Shown in pieces: positions 6,253 to 13,440 of a DNA stretch of 17,595 nt. The stretch's first letter is position 1. Each line of letters begins with the position of its first letter. Origin of the DNA: Ruminococcus sp. (GTDB lineage: Bacteria > Bacillota > Clostridia > Oscillospirales > Acutalibacteraceae); NCBI GenBank assembly GCA_017380355.1, contig JAFOED010000100.1, positions 1-17,595 of the forward strand. Direction: 5' to 3'. Under the pieces are notes generated by a model that was given only the letters and a program-made list of their open reading frames with translations, did not search any database and was not told the origin of the DNA. Both the position numbers and the translations under genes were made by a program.

Positions 6253-7644
6253 ATGGATAACAGAATCTATGATTTTTTGACCTCGCTTAAAGGCAAGAAA
6301 GTTGCACTTATCGGTATCGGCAGAAGTAACCTGCCTCTTATTAAACTTTTTGCATCTTACGGAGCTTTAGTTACAGCGTGCGACAGACGTTCTTTTGATG
6401 AACTTGGTGAATACGCTCAGTTGGCTGTCGACAGCGGCGCAACGCTCGCTTTAGGAGATGATTATCTCTCTAATCTTGATGCAGATATTGTGCTTCGTAC
6501 ACCTGGTATGAAGTTTTATCTTGACGAGCTTGTTGATATGAGAAACAGGGGAGTAGTTGTTACTTCTGAGATGGAACTTTTCTTTGATTTGTGTCCATGT
6601 AAAATCATTGCTGTTACCGGCTCTGATGGTAAAACTACAACAACTACAATTATTTCTGAAATCTTGAAAAAATCTGGTAGAAATGTACACTTAGGCGGTA
6701 ATATCGGTAAGCCTCTTTTACCTGAAATAGAGAGTATCAACTCTGATGACATAGCTGTTGTTGAGCTTTCCAGTTTCCAGCTTATTTCTATGAGAAAAAG
6801 CCCTGATGTTGCTATTGTTACAAATATTGAGCCGAACCACCTTGATATACATAAGGATATGCAGGAGTACGTCGACTCTAAAAAGAATGTTATTTTACAC
6901 CAGAATGCGTTCTCTAAAGCTGTTTTAAATGCTGATAATAAGTTGTCTGACAGTTTTTTAGATGATGTTCGAGGTGAGCTTAGAAAATTTTCACGTACAA
7001 ATGCAGTTTACAACGGCTGTTACTATAAAAATGGTGAGATTATTTATAGCGACTTCGGTGCTGAAACTAAGGTTATGGATGCAAGTGATATACGTATTCC
7101 TGGTATGCACAATGTGGAAAATTTCATGACCGCAATCTGTGCTGTCTGGGGCCTTGTTGAGGTTTCCGATATCGTTGATGTCGCAAAGTCGTTCTGCGGT
7201 GTTGCGCACAGAGCTGAATTTGTCAGAGAGCTTGACGGTGTTAAATACTATAACGACTCTATTGCTAGTAGTCCGACCCGTACTTCAAGCGGTACTTTAT
7301 CTCTCTACGATGAGAAGATACTGCTTATTTGCGGCGGATATGATAAGAACCTTGATTATACCGATTTAGGTGATAAAATCTGCAAAAAAGTAAAGCATCT
7401 TATCTTGCTTGGCGCTACTGCTGACAAGATTGAAACAGCTGTTAAAAATAGCAATGAATTTGATTCATGCGGCATCAATATTGTTCGTGTTAACTCTATG
7501 GATGAAGCTGTAAATAAGTCGCGTGAATTAGCCGTCTTGGGTGATATCGTATCTATGTCGCCTGCTAGTGCAAGTTTTGATATGTACAAAGATTTCGAAC
7601 AGCGCGGAAATCACTTCAAACAGCTTGTAAATGAACTGAAATGA
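6253..7644 (+). CDS. murD: UDP-N-acetylmuramoyl-L-alanine--D-glutamate ligase
   Basis: MurD adds D-glutamate to UDP-MurNAc-L-Ala in the cytoplasmic phase of peptidoglycan synthesis, using ATP. The 463-residue protein has the three-domain Mur ligase layout. The N-terminal Rossmann domain (VALIGIGRSNLPLIKLF, residues 17-33) binds UDP. The central ATPase has the P-loop GSDGKTTT (123-130), ELSSFQL (171-177), NHLD (195-198) and K210 at the position expected for the carbamylated lysine. The C-terminal domain ends with the MurD-type block SMSPASASFDMYKDFEQRG, which separates it from MurC, MurE and MurF. GGAGG (6243-6247) sits five bases before the ATG. It is not next to mraY, ftsW or murG; instead its stop overlaps the next start (ATGA), coupling it to a GNAT gene. 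Confidence 0.96.
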   Translation: MDNRIYDFLTSLKGKKVALIGIGRSNLPLIKLFASYGALVTACDRRSFDELGEYAQLAVDSGATLALGDDYLSNLDADIVLRTPGMKFYLDELVDMRNRGVVVTSEMELFFDLCPCKIIAVTGSDGKTTTTTIISEILKKSGRNVHLGGNIGKPLLPEIESINSDDIAVVELSSFQLISMRKSPDVAIVTNIEPNHLDIHKDMQEYVDSKKNVILHQNAFSKAVLNADNKLSDSFLDDVRGELRKFSRTNAVYNGCYYKNGEIIYSDFGAETKVMDASDIRIPGMHNVENFMTAICAVWGLVEVSDIVDVAKSFCGVAHRAEFVRELDGVKYYNDSIASSPTRTSSGTLSLYDEKILLICGGYDKNLDYTDLGDKICKKVKHLILLGATADKIETAVKNSNEFDSCGINIVRVNSMDEAVNKSRELAVLGDIVSMSPASASFDMYKDFEQRGNHFKQLVNELK

Positions 7645-8414
7645 TTAAGCTGATAGATAAAGATTTCAAGCTCTTTAGCGATTTTAAAAATTACTGTAAA
7701 AACGACTCTTTCGGCACTCGTATTTATTCTCATTTTTTGTGTTACGGATACGAATTTGATTTTGCACAGTTTTATGTACAGATAAGCGATAATCGTGTGG
7801 TTTGTTCTGTGTGTAATCTCGAGTCTGATTTTGTAGTTTGTGCGTGTGATAACACTGATTTTGAGGAGCTTTCTGCATTCCTTGATTTTCAGAAAAAGCG
7901 CTCGGTAACTTTTGATATTCGTTACGAAAAATACATAAATATTGAGTCTAAAACACGATGCTACGGCGATATTTTGACTTATAAAAACGGTGCTGTTAGT
8001 GAGCTTGATTTTGAGCTTGTAACACCTGAACCGAAAGAGTATCATTCGCTTTTACTAACTTGTGAAAGCGATGATTTTTCTGTGCCTGATTATATGCACT
8101 TTTTATCAGATGTTTCGCGCAGACAGATGAGAGAATTATGTAATATAAAAGGTATATACGCAGATAATACACTCGCAAGCTGTGCCATGACTGTTTCTTA
8201 TACTGATTTTTCTGTTATTTTGGGCGCTGTTGCGACTCATCCTGAACACAGAAAACATGGTTATGCAGGGTGTATAGTCAGCTCTTTAGCACAGGAATAT
8301 TGCTCTAGTGTACCTGTGTATATTTACACAACAATCGAGAAAAACACTAGATTTTACGAAAAATTAGGCTTTGTTTTGAGTGGTAGATGGACAAAGTTTA
8401 TTATGGAGGACTAA
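7641..8414 (+). CDS. GNAT family N-acetyltransferase
   Basis: This 257-residue protein has a C-terminal GNAT fold. Motif A is VATHPEHRKHGYAG (about residues 196-209, the acetyl-CoA pyrophosphate loop R/QxxGxG/A in the form RKHGYAG), followed by a helix and the FYEKLGFVLSGRW strand-loop typical of the C-terminal end of the family. Residues 1-150 do not resemble a domain I can name and may be a diverged or duplicated GNAT half. The ATG overlaps the murD stop (ATGA), so translation is probably coupled; no separate strong SD is visible. The acetyl acceptor is unknown. Its neighbours suggest, but do not show, a small-molecule or wall-precursor substrate. Confidence 0.85.
   Translation: MIKLIDKDFKLFSDFKNYCKNDSFGTRIYSHFLCYGYEFDFAQFYVQISDNRVVCSVCNLESDFVVCACDNTDFEELSAFLDFQKKRSVTFDIRYEKYINIESKTRCYGDILTYKNGAVSELDFELVTPEPKEYHSLLLTCESDDFSVPDYMHFLSDVSRRQMRELCNIKGIYADNTLASCAMTVSYTDFSVILGAVATHPEHRKHGYAGCIVSSLAQEYCSSVPVYIYTTIEKNTRFYEKLGFVLSGRWTKFIMED
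8405..8409 (+). promoter_or_regulatory. Ribosome-binding site fixing a TTG start
   Basis: GGAGG lies inside the last codons of the GNAT gene, six bases before the TTG at 8416. It selects this TTG over the in-frame upstream start at 8380, which has no such site. Confidence 0.8.
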
Positions 8415-8415
8415 T

Positions 8416-9675
8416 TTGAATAATTTTTATAATTTTAGCGATGAATTGACATCACTTTCAGAAAAAGCTCTCGATAGATGTGTCGAAAGTTTCAAGAAAA
8501 TTGAAAAAATCAGAGAATATAATCAGCAGAAAATGCTTAAAGCTTTTCAGCTTGCTGGTGTGTCTGAAAGTCATTTTGCAGGCTCTACAGGTTACGGATA
8601 TGATGACAGAGGCAGAGAAATTCTCGATAAGGTTTACGCTTATGCTTTTGATGCTGAAGACGCACTTGTCAGACATAACTTCGTAAGCGGCACACATACT
8701 TTAGCTGTCGCTTTGTTTGGTATGCTCAGACCGGGTGATGAGATGGTGTGTGTTACCGGTACACCGTATGACACTATTCAAGGAACAATCGGTATAAACT
8801 CAGATTATAGCGGTTCTTTAAAGGATTTTGGCGTAAAATACAGCCAGGTTGATCTTAAAGAAGACGGAAGTCTTGATTTTGAAAAAATCAGAGAAGTTGC
8901 ATCTAAACACCCGAAAATGATTTACATTCAGCGTTCACGTGGATATTCAACCAGAGATTCACTTTTATGTAAGGATATAAAAGCTATTTGTGATATTGTA
9001 CGTTCGGTTACTGATAAATCAATCATTATGCTTGATAACTGCTACGGTGAATTTGTTGAGTGCGACGAGCCACTTTCCAACGGCGTTGATATCATGGCAG
9101 GTTCTCTTATTAAGAACCCTGGTGGCGGTATTACTCCTACAGGTGGTTACATAGCAGGTAGAGCAGATCTTGTTGAGATGTGTTCATACAGACTTACAAC
9201 TCCTGGTACAGGTAAAGAACTTGGATGTACACTGTCTATTTTACGCGAGATGTTTATGGGCGCTTTTCACGCTCCGCAGGTTGTTGCTGAAGCCCTTAAA
9301 ACTGCAGTTTTTACAGCAGCTTTGTTTGAAGAGTTAGGCTATGATGTATCACCTAAGGTTGACGACGACAGAGGTGATATTATCGAAGTAGTAAAACTTC
9401 ACAACAGCGAAAACCTTATTGCTTTCTGTAAAGGTATTCAGGCAGGTTCTCCAGTAGACAGTTTTGTTACTCCGTATCCGTCAGATATGCCTGGTTATGA
9501 CTCGAAGGTTATTATGGCAGCGGGTGCGTTTACTTTAGGCTCTTCAATTGAGCTTTCTGCTGATGCACCTTTACGTGAGCCTTACGCTGTTTGGATGCAG
9601 GGTGGACTTAATTTCAATAGCAGTAAAATCGGCATTATGCTTGCGGCTCAGGAAGTTTTAGATATCAATAATTAA
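8416..9675 (+). CDS. PLP-dependent methionine gamma-lyase / aluminium-resistance family protein
   Basis: This 419-residue protein is of the Met_gamma_lyase family (the YnbB type, often annotated as aluminium resistance protein), a fold type I PLP enzyme related to cystathionine lyases. Key stretches are GYGYDDRGREILDKVYA (60-76), SGTHTLAVALFGMLRPGDEM (91-110), a TGTPYDT loop (114-120), D207 in MLDNCYGEF as the likely pyridine-nitrogen Asp, and K233 in MAGSLIKNPGGG as the Schiff-base lysine. The physiological substrate in this family is poorly defined; amino-acid C-S lyase activity is the usual guess. I set the start at TTG 8416, one base after the GNAT stop, because GGAGG sits six bases before it and the protein then begins like its relatives. 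It is the last gene of the murD unit. Confidence 0.9.
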   Translation: MNNFYNFSDELTSLSEKALDRCVESFKKIEKIREYNQQKMLKAFQLAGVSESHFAGSTGYGYDDRGREILDKVYAYAFDAEDALVRHNFVSGTHTLAVALFGMLRPGDEMVCVTGTPYDTIQGTIGINSDYSGSLKDFGVKYSQVDLKEDGSLDFEKIREVASKHPKMIYIQRSRGYSTRDSLLCKDIKAICDIVRSVTDKSIIMLDNCYGEFVECDEPLSNGVDIMAGSLIKNPGGGITPTGGYIAGRADLVEMCSYRLTTPGTGKELGCTLSILREMFMGAFHAPQVVAEALKTAVFTAALFEELGYDVSPKVDDDRGDIIEVVKLHNSENLIAFCKGIQAGSPVDSFVTPYPSDMPGYDSKVIMAAGAFTLGSSIELSADAPLREPYAVWMQGGLNFNSSKIGIMLAAQEVLDINN

Positions 9676-9709
9676 AAAAAAGAAGCTCTTACTTGATGTA
9701 AGAGCTTTT
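9674..9709. terminator. Bidirectional terminator between the PLP enzyme gene and tadA
   Basis: A perfect 10-bp stem (9683-9692 with 9698-9707, loop TTGAT) has TTTT on the plus side. On the minus strand it is followed by CTTTTTTTT (complement of the A-run from 9674). It can end both convergent units, and the minus-strand tail is the stronger one. Confidence 0.88.
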
Positions 9710-9710
9710 C

Positions 9711-10157
9711 TTATTTCTGTCTTAATTTTTTGAAAAAATCTGAGATGATATCGCTACATTCTTTTTCCATAATACCGCCCTCAAAGTGCGGATGAAATGA
9801 ATTAGGCATTTCTAAAATATTGAGTGTAGAACCACAGCAGCCGAAGTTTTTGTCGTAAGCTCCGAAATACACGTTAGGAATCCTAGCGTTTACTATAGCG
9901 CCCGAGCACATCGGACACGGCTCTAGTGTGACGTAAATATCGCACTGCCAAAGTCTCCACCCACCGAGCTTTTCACACGCTGCGTTTATAGCTTCAATTT
10001 CGGCGTGGGAGAGAGCGTTTTTTGATTTTTCGCGTCTGTTTCTGCCTGTTGATATAATTTCTCCGTCTTTAACAACAACTGCACCTACAGGTACTTCACC
10101 TTCAAGAAATGCCTCTTTTGCAAGCTTCAGGGCTTCGCTCATAAACTTTTCACGCAT
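9711..10157 (-). CDS. tadA: tRNA-specific adenosine deaminase (A34 to inosine)
   Basis: TadA deaminates adenosine 34 of tRNA-Arg(ACG) to inosine, allowing one tRNA to read several CGN codons. The 148-residue length is typical. The zinc-dependent deaminase motifs are intact: H51-A-E53 (SHAEIEAIN) holds the first zinc ligand and the catalytic Glu, and P80-C81-P-M-C84 gives the other two zinc ligands. VPVGAVVVKDG (22-32) and NARIPNVYFGAYD (90-102) are the usual TadA blocks that separate it from CMP or cytidine deaminases. GGAGG precedes the ATG by seven bases. It lies 18 bp downstream of the CPBP protease gene and is probably cotranscribed with it. It is one of four RNA-modification or RNA-processing loci in the window. 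Confidence 0.95.
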   Translation of the reverse strand: MREKFMSEALKLAKEAFLEGEVPVGAVVVKDGEIISTGRNRREKSKNALSHAEIEAINAACEKLGGWRLWQCDIYVTLEPCPMCSGAIVNARIPNVYFGAYDKNFGCCGSTLNILEMPNSFHPHFEGGIMEKECSDIISDFFKKLRQK

Positions 10158-10175
10158 ATTATGCCTCCACGACTC

Positions 10176-11216
10176 TTAAGTTAAATTCATTTCTGTGAGA
10201 TATGGTTCTGCGAGCATAAGTATGGCTTCTGAAAATGTAAGAACTGAGAATATAATCATAGTCGGACTTTTACACACAGTTTTAACTTTTTCTTTGAATG
10301 GTATATTATTGTTAGCACCGTAGAGTTTAAAGAACCCTTTGTGTTTTCTGCAAAGAATTGTGAAGCTTATAAGGCCAAGTACTGCGATTACAAAAGTAAA
10401 GCAGACGGAAACTAGGTTTACAGCGTGATCTGAAAGATTTGTGTTTGTTTGTAGTAGGGATAGTGTTACGCTGATACCATTGTTTAAGAAGTGGATAATA
10501 ATAGCAGGCAAGAGTGAATTTGTTTTAACTGTGATGTATCCGAGTACAAGTCCTACTACAAAAGCGAATGGAATCTGTGTGAAATTTCCGTGAATAAGTC
10601 CGAACACAACAGCTGAAACTAGGACAGCTAAAGAGTCTGAGTGTTTTCTTAGTTTACCAAGAATTACGCCTCTGAAAGCAAATTCCTCTACTAATGCCGG
10701 TAAAACGGCTACTGTAACATAAAATAATAGCACGTCAATTGGTCCGTCACATACGTATTCAATATCAACATAAGCATCAATACCGAACATATCAAATACG
10801 CCGACCATCATATTCGCTACATAGTTTGCTACCATAGCTACAGCTAAACCAAATGTACATAGTAATAAAGTCAGTTTAAAGCCAAGCTTTTCTAGTGGGA
10901 AAGTCTTGCCGAAATCCACCTTTGCTATTATACTATATATAATAGCTACTCCAAAAAACGCGATAAGTGATGCTAATCCGCTGATGATCATAATGAATGT
11001 AGTGTCTGTAAGAAAGCTAGTATCAGTAAGAACTGAAAAGATATCATCTGAAGTTAACGCTTTCACAAACAGCGGAATGAGTATCGTGATGAACGATACA
11101 GCTGCCATTACTTCGAAAAAGATGATAAGTATAAGACCTGCGATGTTAGAGTCTTTTTTTAGGCTTTTTCTATATAAATACTCGGTGTATTCTTTTTGTG
11201 TAGCAAAGTTTTTCAA
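10176..11216 (-). CDS. CPBP family intramembrane glutamic endopeptidase
   Basis: This 346-residue polytopic membrane protein has a CPBP (Rce1-like, ABI) domain near residues 163-260. The active-site motifs are EEFAFR (E177, E178, R182), FGLIH (F205, H209) and HFLNN (H242, N245/N246), all in predicted membrane helices. Rce1-type enzymes cleave membrane-embedded peptides; bacterial relatives act in bacteriocin immunity or maturation and in stress signalling, but the substrate here is unknown. No bacteriocin gene is nearby. The start is a TTG (11214-11216) eight bases after GGAG within 11225-11230; no in-frame ATG fits. tadA follows 18 bp downstream. The upstream region is shared with the divergent infC promoter. 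Confidence 0.9.
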   Translation of the reverse strand: MKNFATQKEYTEYLYRKSLKKDSNIAGLILIIFFEVMAAVSFITILIPLFVKALTSDDIFSVLTDTSFLTDTTFIMIISGLASLIAFFGVAIIYSIIAKVDFGKTFPLEKLGFKLTLLLCTFGLAVAMVANYVANMMVGVFDMFGIDAYVDIEYVCDGPIDVLLFYVTVAVLPALVEEFAFRGVILGKLRKHSDSLAVLVSAVVFGLIHGNFTQIPFAFVVGLVLGYITVKTNSLLPAIIIHFLNNGISVTLSLLQTNTNLSDHAVNLVSVCFTFVIAVLGLISFTILCRKHKGFFKLYGANNNIPFKEKVKTVCKSPTMIIFSVLTFSEAILMLAEPYLTEMNLT

Positions 11217-11224
11217 TTTTAAAA

Positions 11225-11230
11225 CTCCTC
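11225..11230 (-). promoter_or_regulatory. Ribosome-binding site for the TTG-started CPBP gene
   Basis: GAGGAG on the minus strand, eight bases before the TTG start. No clear sigma-A promoter for this gene stands out in the very AT-rich 11231-11276. Confidence 0.75.
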
Positions 11231-11276
11231 AAAGTATTTTAATATATAATAATACAAAAAAATTAAAAAATAATTC

Positions 11277-11305
11277 TTGACAAACAAAATAAAAGAATAT
11301 ATAAT
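11277..11305 (+). promoter_or_regulatory. Consensus sigma-A promoter of infC-rpmI-rplT
   Basis: TTGACA (11277-11282), a 17-bp spacer and TATAAT (11300-11305): both hexamers are perfect. The predicted start near 11312 gives a leader of about 160 nt, containing an attenuator. Confidence 0.93.
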
Positions 11306-11311
11306 ACACTA

Positions 11312-11445
11312 GAACAATAAAGCAAAGCGGAAATGCTTTCACCTGTGGGGTGTCGTCTGCACGGGTCAATACTTTCTTACAGCGTAGCTGTTTTTGATTT
11401 GTATTGCCATGCGGACAGAAGTGTTTCTGTTCGCATTTATTTTTT
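11312..11445 (+). promoter_or_regulatory. Attenuated infC leader, probable ribosomal protein L20 leader
   Basis: The structured leader has three upstream stems: AAAGCA/TGCTTT (11319-11324 with 11334-11339), CCTGTG/CACGGG (11342-11347 with 11360-11365, one U-G pair) and ACAGC/GCTGT (11379-11383 with 11387-11391). They are followed by an intrinsic terminator at 11409-11445. In Bacillus the same operon is repressed by L20, which binds a leader that mimics its 23S site and promotes termination before infC. Position and layout fit that; I could not align it to the family model. GTCTGCA (11355-11361) can pair with TGCGGAC (11410-11416) as a possible antiterminator. Confidence 0.75.
11409..11445 (+). 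terminator. Leader attenuator upstream of infC
   Basis: A 12-bp stem (11409-11420 with 11425-11436, one G-U pair, GTGT loop) runs into TTTATTTTTT (11436-11445). It lies wholly upstream of the infC SD, so it acts as a leader terminator and not as an end-of-gene signal. Confidence 0.88.
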
Positions 11446-11458
11446 GTAGAATAACTTT

Positions 11459-11463
11459 GGAGG
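11459..11463 (+). promoter_or_regulatory. Ribosome-binding site of infC pointing to an ATA start
   Basis: GGAGG at 11459-11463 lies eight bases before ATA (11472-11474). There is no in-frame ATG, GTG or TTG at a workable distance downstream; the TTG at 11457 and GTG at 11463 overlap the SD itself. Confidence 0.75.
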
Positions 11464-11471
11464 TGCTTACC

Positions 11472-11990
11472 ATAGGCACAAAGGAAATTCAGATCAACGA
11501 AGAGATTCGTGACAAAGAATTACGTATCATAGGCGATGACGGTGCACAGCTCGGCATTATGAGTGCTCAACAGGCTCTCGATATTGCTGCTGAGAAAAAT
11601 CTCGATTTAGTTAAGATTGCACCACAGGCTACACCACCTGTCTGTAAAATTATGGACTACGGCAAATATCGTTTTGAGCAGGCAAAGCGTGAAAAAGAAG
11701 CTAGAAAGAATCAGCACGTTGTCAACATTAAGGAAATTAAACTTTCGCTTAATATCGACACACACGATTTTAACACTAAACTTCGTAACGCTCAGAAGTT
11801 TTTTGCTCACGGCGATAAAGTTAAGGTTTCTATCAGATTCAGAGGAAGAGAAATGGGCCACGCAGAGTACGGCTATGATACAATGCAGAAATTCGCTGAG
11901 GCTTGTCAGGAAGTAGCGGTTATCGAAAAACCAGCGAAACTCGAAGGTCGTCAGATGCTCATGTTCCTTGCACCAAAGTCAGGAAAGTAA
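11472..11990 (+). CDS. infC: Translation initiation factor IF-3, apparent AUA start
   Basis: IF-3 binds the 30S subunit, keeps 50S away and checks the start codon-anticodon match. The 172-residue length is normal. The N-domain covers about residues 1-75 (INEEIRDKELRIIG, then DLVKIAPQATPPVCKIMDYGKYRFE) and the basic linker KREKEARKNQ leads to the C-domain (VNIKEIKLSLNIDTHDFNTK, RFRGREMGH, KLEGRQMLMFLAP). By SD spacing the start is ATA at 11472. Non-canonical starts (AUU in E. coli and Bacillus) let IF-3 repress its own translation, so this is expected biology with a different codon. An upstream TTG at 11394 opens the same frame but would read through the attenuator stem, so I reject it. First gene of infC-rpmI-rplT. 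Confidence 0.93.
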   Translation: MGTKEIQINEEIRDKELRIIGDDGAQLGIMSAQQALDIAAEKNLDLVKIAPQATPPVCKIMDYGKYRFEQAKREKEARKNQHVVNIKEIKLSLNIDTHDFNTKLRNAQKFFAHGDKVKVSIRFRGREMGHAEYGYDTMQKFAEACQEVAVIEKPAKLEGRQMLMFLAPKSGK

Positions 11991-12008
11991 TTAAAGGAGG
12001 ACACTACA

Positions 12009-12206
12009 ATGCCTAAAATTAAAACACACAGCGGAGCTAAGAAGCGTTTCAAACTCACAAAAAACGGTAAGGTTATCCGCGCTCATGCAAACAAGAGACA
12101 CATTCTGAACAAAAAGACAACTAAGCGTAAGAGAGGCTTAAGACAGAACGCTGTTACAGATAAGACAAATGTAGCACAGGTTAAGCGTTTAATCCCTTAC
12201 AAATAA
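12009..12206 (+). CDS. rpmI: 50S ribosomal protein L35
   Basis: The 65-residue basic protein matches bacterial L35 along its whole length: MPKIKTHSGAKKRFKLTKNGK at the start, then HILNKKTTKRKRGLR and a short C-terminal tail. It binds 23S rRNA in the large subunit and is normally encoded between infC and rplT, as here. AAAGGAGGA ends about 10 bases before the ATG. It lies 18 bp after infC with no terminator between, so it shares the attenuated promoter. Confidence 0.97.
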   Translation: MPKIKTHSGAKKRFKLTKNGKVIRAHANKRHILNKKTTKRKRGLRQNAVTDKTNVAQVKRLIPYK

Positions 12207-12241
12207 TCGCTTTTCATTCTAAAATTCGGAGGTAACATATA

Positions 12242-12592
12242 ATGGCACGTATTAAAGGCGCGATGATGACTCGCAAAAGAAGAAAAAAGACATTAAAACT
12301 TGCTAAAGGTTATTTTGGTGCTAAGAGTAAGCACTTTAAGATGGCTAAACAGGCTGTAATGAAGTCTGGCAACTATGCATACATTGGCCGTAAGCACAAG
12401 AAGAGAGATTTCAGAAGACTTTGGATCACTCGTATTTCTGCTGCTTGCAAAGCAAATGGCACAAACTACTCAACATTTATGAATGGCCTTAAAAAAGCTG
12501 GTATTACACTTAACCGTAAGATGCTCTCAGAAATCGCTATTTCTGATCCAAAGGCTTTCACAACTTTAGTTGAGCAGGCTACAAAAGCATAA
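12242..12592 (+). CDS. rplT: 50S ribosomal protein L20
   Basis: The 116-residue basic protein is full-length L20. The long N-terminal helix region (ARIKGAMMTRKRRKKTLKLAKGY-type start, then KSKHFKMAKQAVMKSGNYAYIGRKHKKRDFR) binds 23S rRNA and the C-terminal globular part carries RLWITRISAACKANG and YSTFMNGLKKAGITLNRKMLSEIA. L20 is needed early in 50S assembly and is the known feedback repressor of this operon in Bacillus and E. coli, here presumably acting on the leader at 11312-11445. GGAGG precedes the ATG by about nine bases. Last gene of the operon before a hairpin. Confidence 0.97.
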   Translation: MARIKGAMMTRKRRKKTLKLAKGYFGAKSKHFKMAKQAVMKSGNYAYIGRKHKKRDFRRLWITRISAACKANGTNYSTFMNGLKKAGITLNRKMLSEIAISDPKAFTTLVEQATKA

Positions 12593-12605
12593 AAAAGCTA
12601 TAACT

Positions 12606-12638
12606 GCGTTTGGGGTTTTACCTCAAACGCTTTTGCTT
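12606..12638 (+). terminator. Terminator after rplT, possibly leaky
   Basis: A 10-bp stem (12606-12615 with 12621-12630, loop TTTTA, one G-U pair) is followed by TTTTGCTT, an interrupted T-tract. The next gene begins 17 bp later with no convincing promoter between, so partial read-through is likely. Confidence 0.7.
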
Positions 12639-12654
12639 ATTATAGGAATATTTT

Positions 12655-13440
12655 ATGGATATCATTAAAAGTAAAGATAATAAGACAATTAAATACATTT
12701 CTAAGCTCATATCTGCATCTAAATTCAGACGTATTGAAAACAGATTTGTTGTTGAAGGTGTGCGTCTGTGTGATGAAGTTCTGAAAAACAACTGTGAAGT
12801 ATCGATTTTTTTGTATTCAGTAAGTGCATATGACAAATATAAGAATACAGTAGAAGCGCTGAAAAACATTTCTGATAATGTTTTTTGTGTTGATGACCGT
12901 ATATTTAGTGCTTTATCTGATACGAAGACACCACAGGGTGTGCTTTGTGTTGTAAAAACACTTGACAAACAGACTTACTTTGATAAAATTAATAAGAATG
13001 GAGTAATATTAGCTCTTGATAATATTCAGGACCCATCTAATCTCGGAACAATACTTCGTTCCGCTGATGCTTTCGGCGTGAATGGAGTAGTTTTATCTAA
13101 CGATTGTTGTGATATTTACTCTCCAAAAGTAGTGAGAGGTAGTATGGGAGCAGTATTCAGAATACCTTTTATTATCACTTCTGATTTAGCCGAATTTATT
13201 ACTGTGTTTAATAATAATGGTGATTCTTTTGCGTGCGTACTGGACGAAAGTGCTGTTACTATTGATAAGGTGAATTTTACAAAACCAGTTCTATCTGTTA
13301 TCGGTAATGAAGGTAACGGCGTATCGAAGGAGGTTATTTCAGCGTGTAAACACAAGTTGTATATACCAATGAAAAACAACGCTGAATCTCTTAACGCGGC
13401 TGTTGCTGCGAGTATTATTATGTGGGAAATGGTGAAATGA
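12655..13440 (+). CDS. TrmH/SpoU family RNA 2'-O-methyltransferase
   Basis: The protein is a SPOUT-class RNA ribose methyltransferase of 261 residues. The N-terminal part (about 1-95) is the substrate-binding domain with IKSKDNKTIKYISKL and RFVVEGVRLCDEVL. The C-terminal knotted domain has the three SpoU motifs: LDNIQDPSNLGTILRSADAFG (the N-R pair of motif 1, about 120-140), SVIGNEGNGVS (motif 2) and the SLNAAVAASIIMWEM helix (motif 3), which bind AdoMet. The closest named groups are RlmB and TsnR-like 23S rRNA methylases, but the target nucleotide cannot be read from sequence. The SD is weak (AGGAA, about seven bases before the ATG). Its stop overlaps the dprA start (ATGA). Confidence 0.92.
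   Translation: MDIIKSKDNKTIKYISKLISASKFRRIENRFVVEGVRLCDEVLKNNCEVSIFLYSVSAYDKYKNTVEALKNISDNVFCVDDRIFSALSDTKTPQGVLCVVKTLDKQTYFDKINKNGVILALDNIQDPSNLGTILRSADAFGVNGVVLSNDCCDIYSPKVVRGSMGAVFRIPFIITSDLAEFITVFNNNGDSFACVLDESAVTIDKVNFTKPVLSVIGNEGNGVSKEVISACKHKLYIPMKNNAESLNAAVAASIIMWEMVK

Noticed and set aside
7611..8045. 144-codon minus-strand open frame over the murD/GNAT junction
   Set aside because: It is antisense to the GNAT gene, has low-complexity composition, no SD and no motif.
11379..11396. Second small terminator (ACAGC-GTA-GCTGT plus TTTTT) in the infC leader
   Set aside because: The stem is only 5 bp with a 3-nt loop, too weak for termination alone. It is better read as part of the leader structure.
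11394..11471. Longer infC frame from an upstream TTG
   Set aside because: It would translate the attenuator hairpin and lacks an SD. The true SD is inside this extension, just before ATA 11472.
12631..12654. Promoter for the SpoU methylase gene between rplT and 12655
   Set aside because: A TATTAT occurs at 12638-12643 but the -35 region (GTTTTA) is poor and the leader would be only a few bases. Read-through from the rplT operon is as likely.
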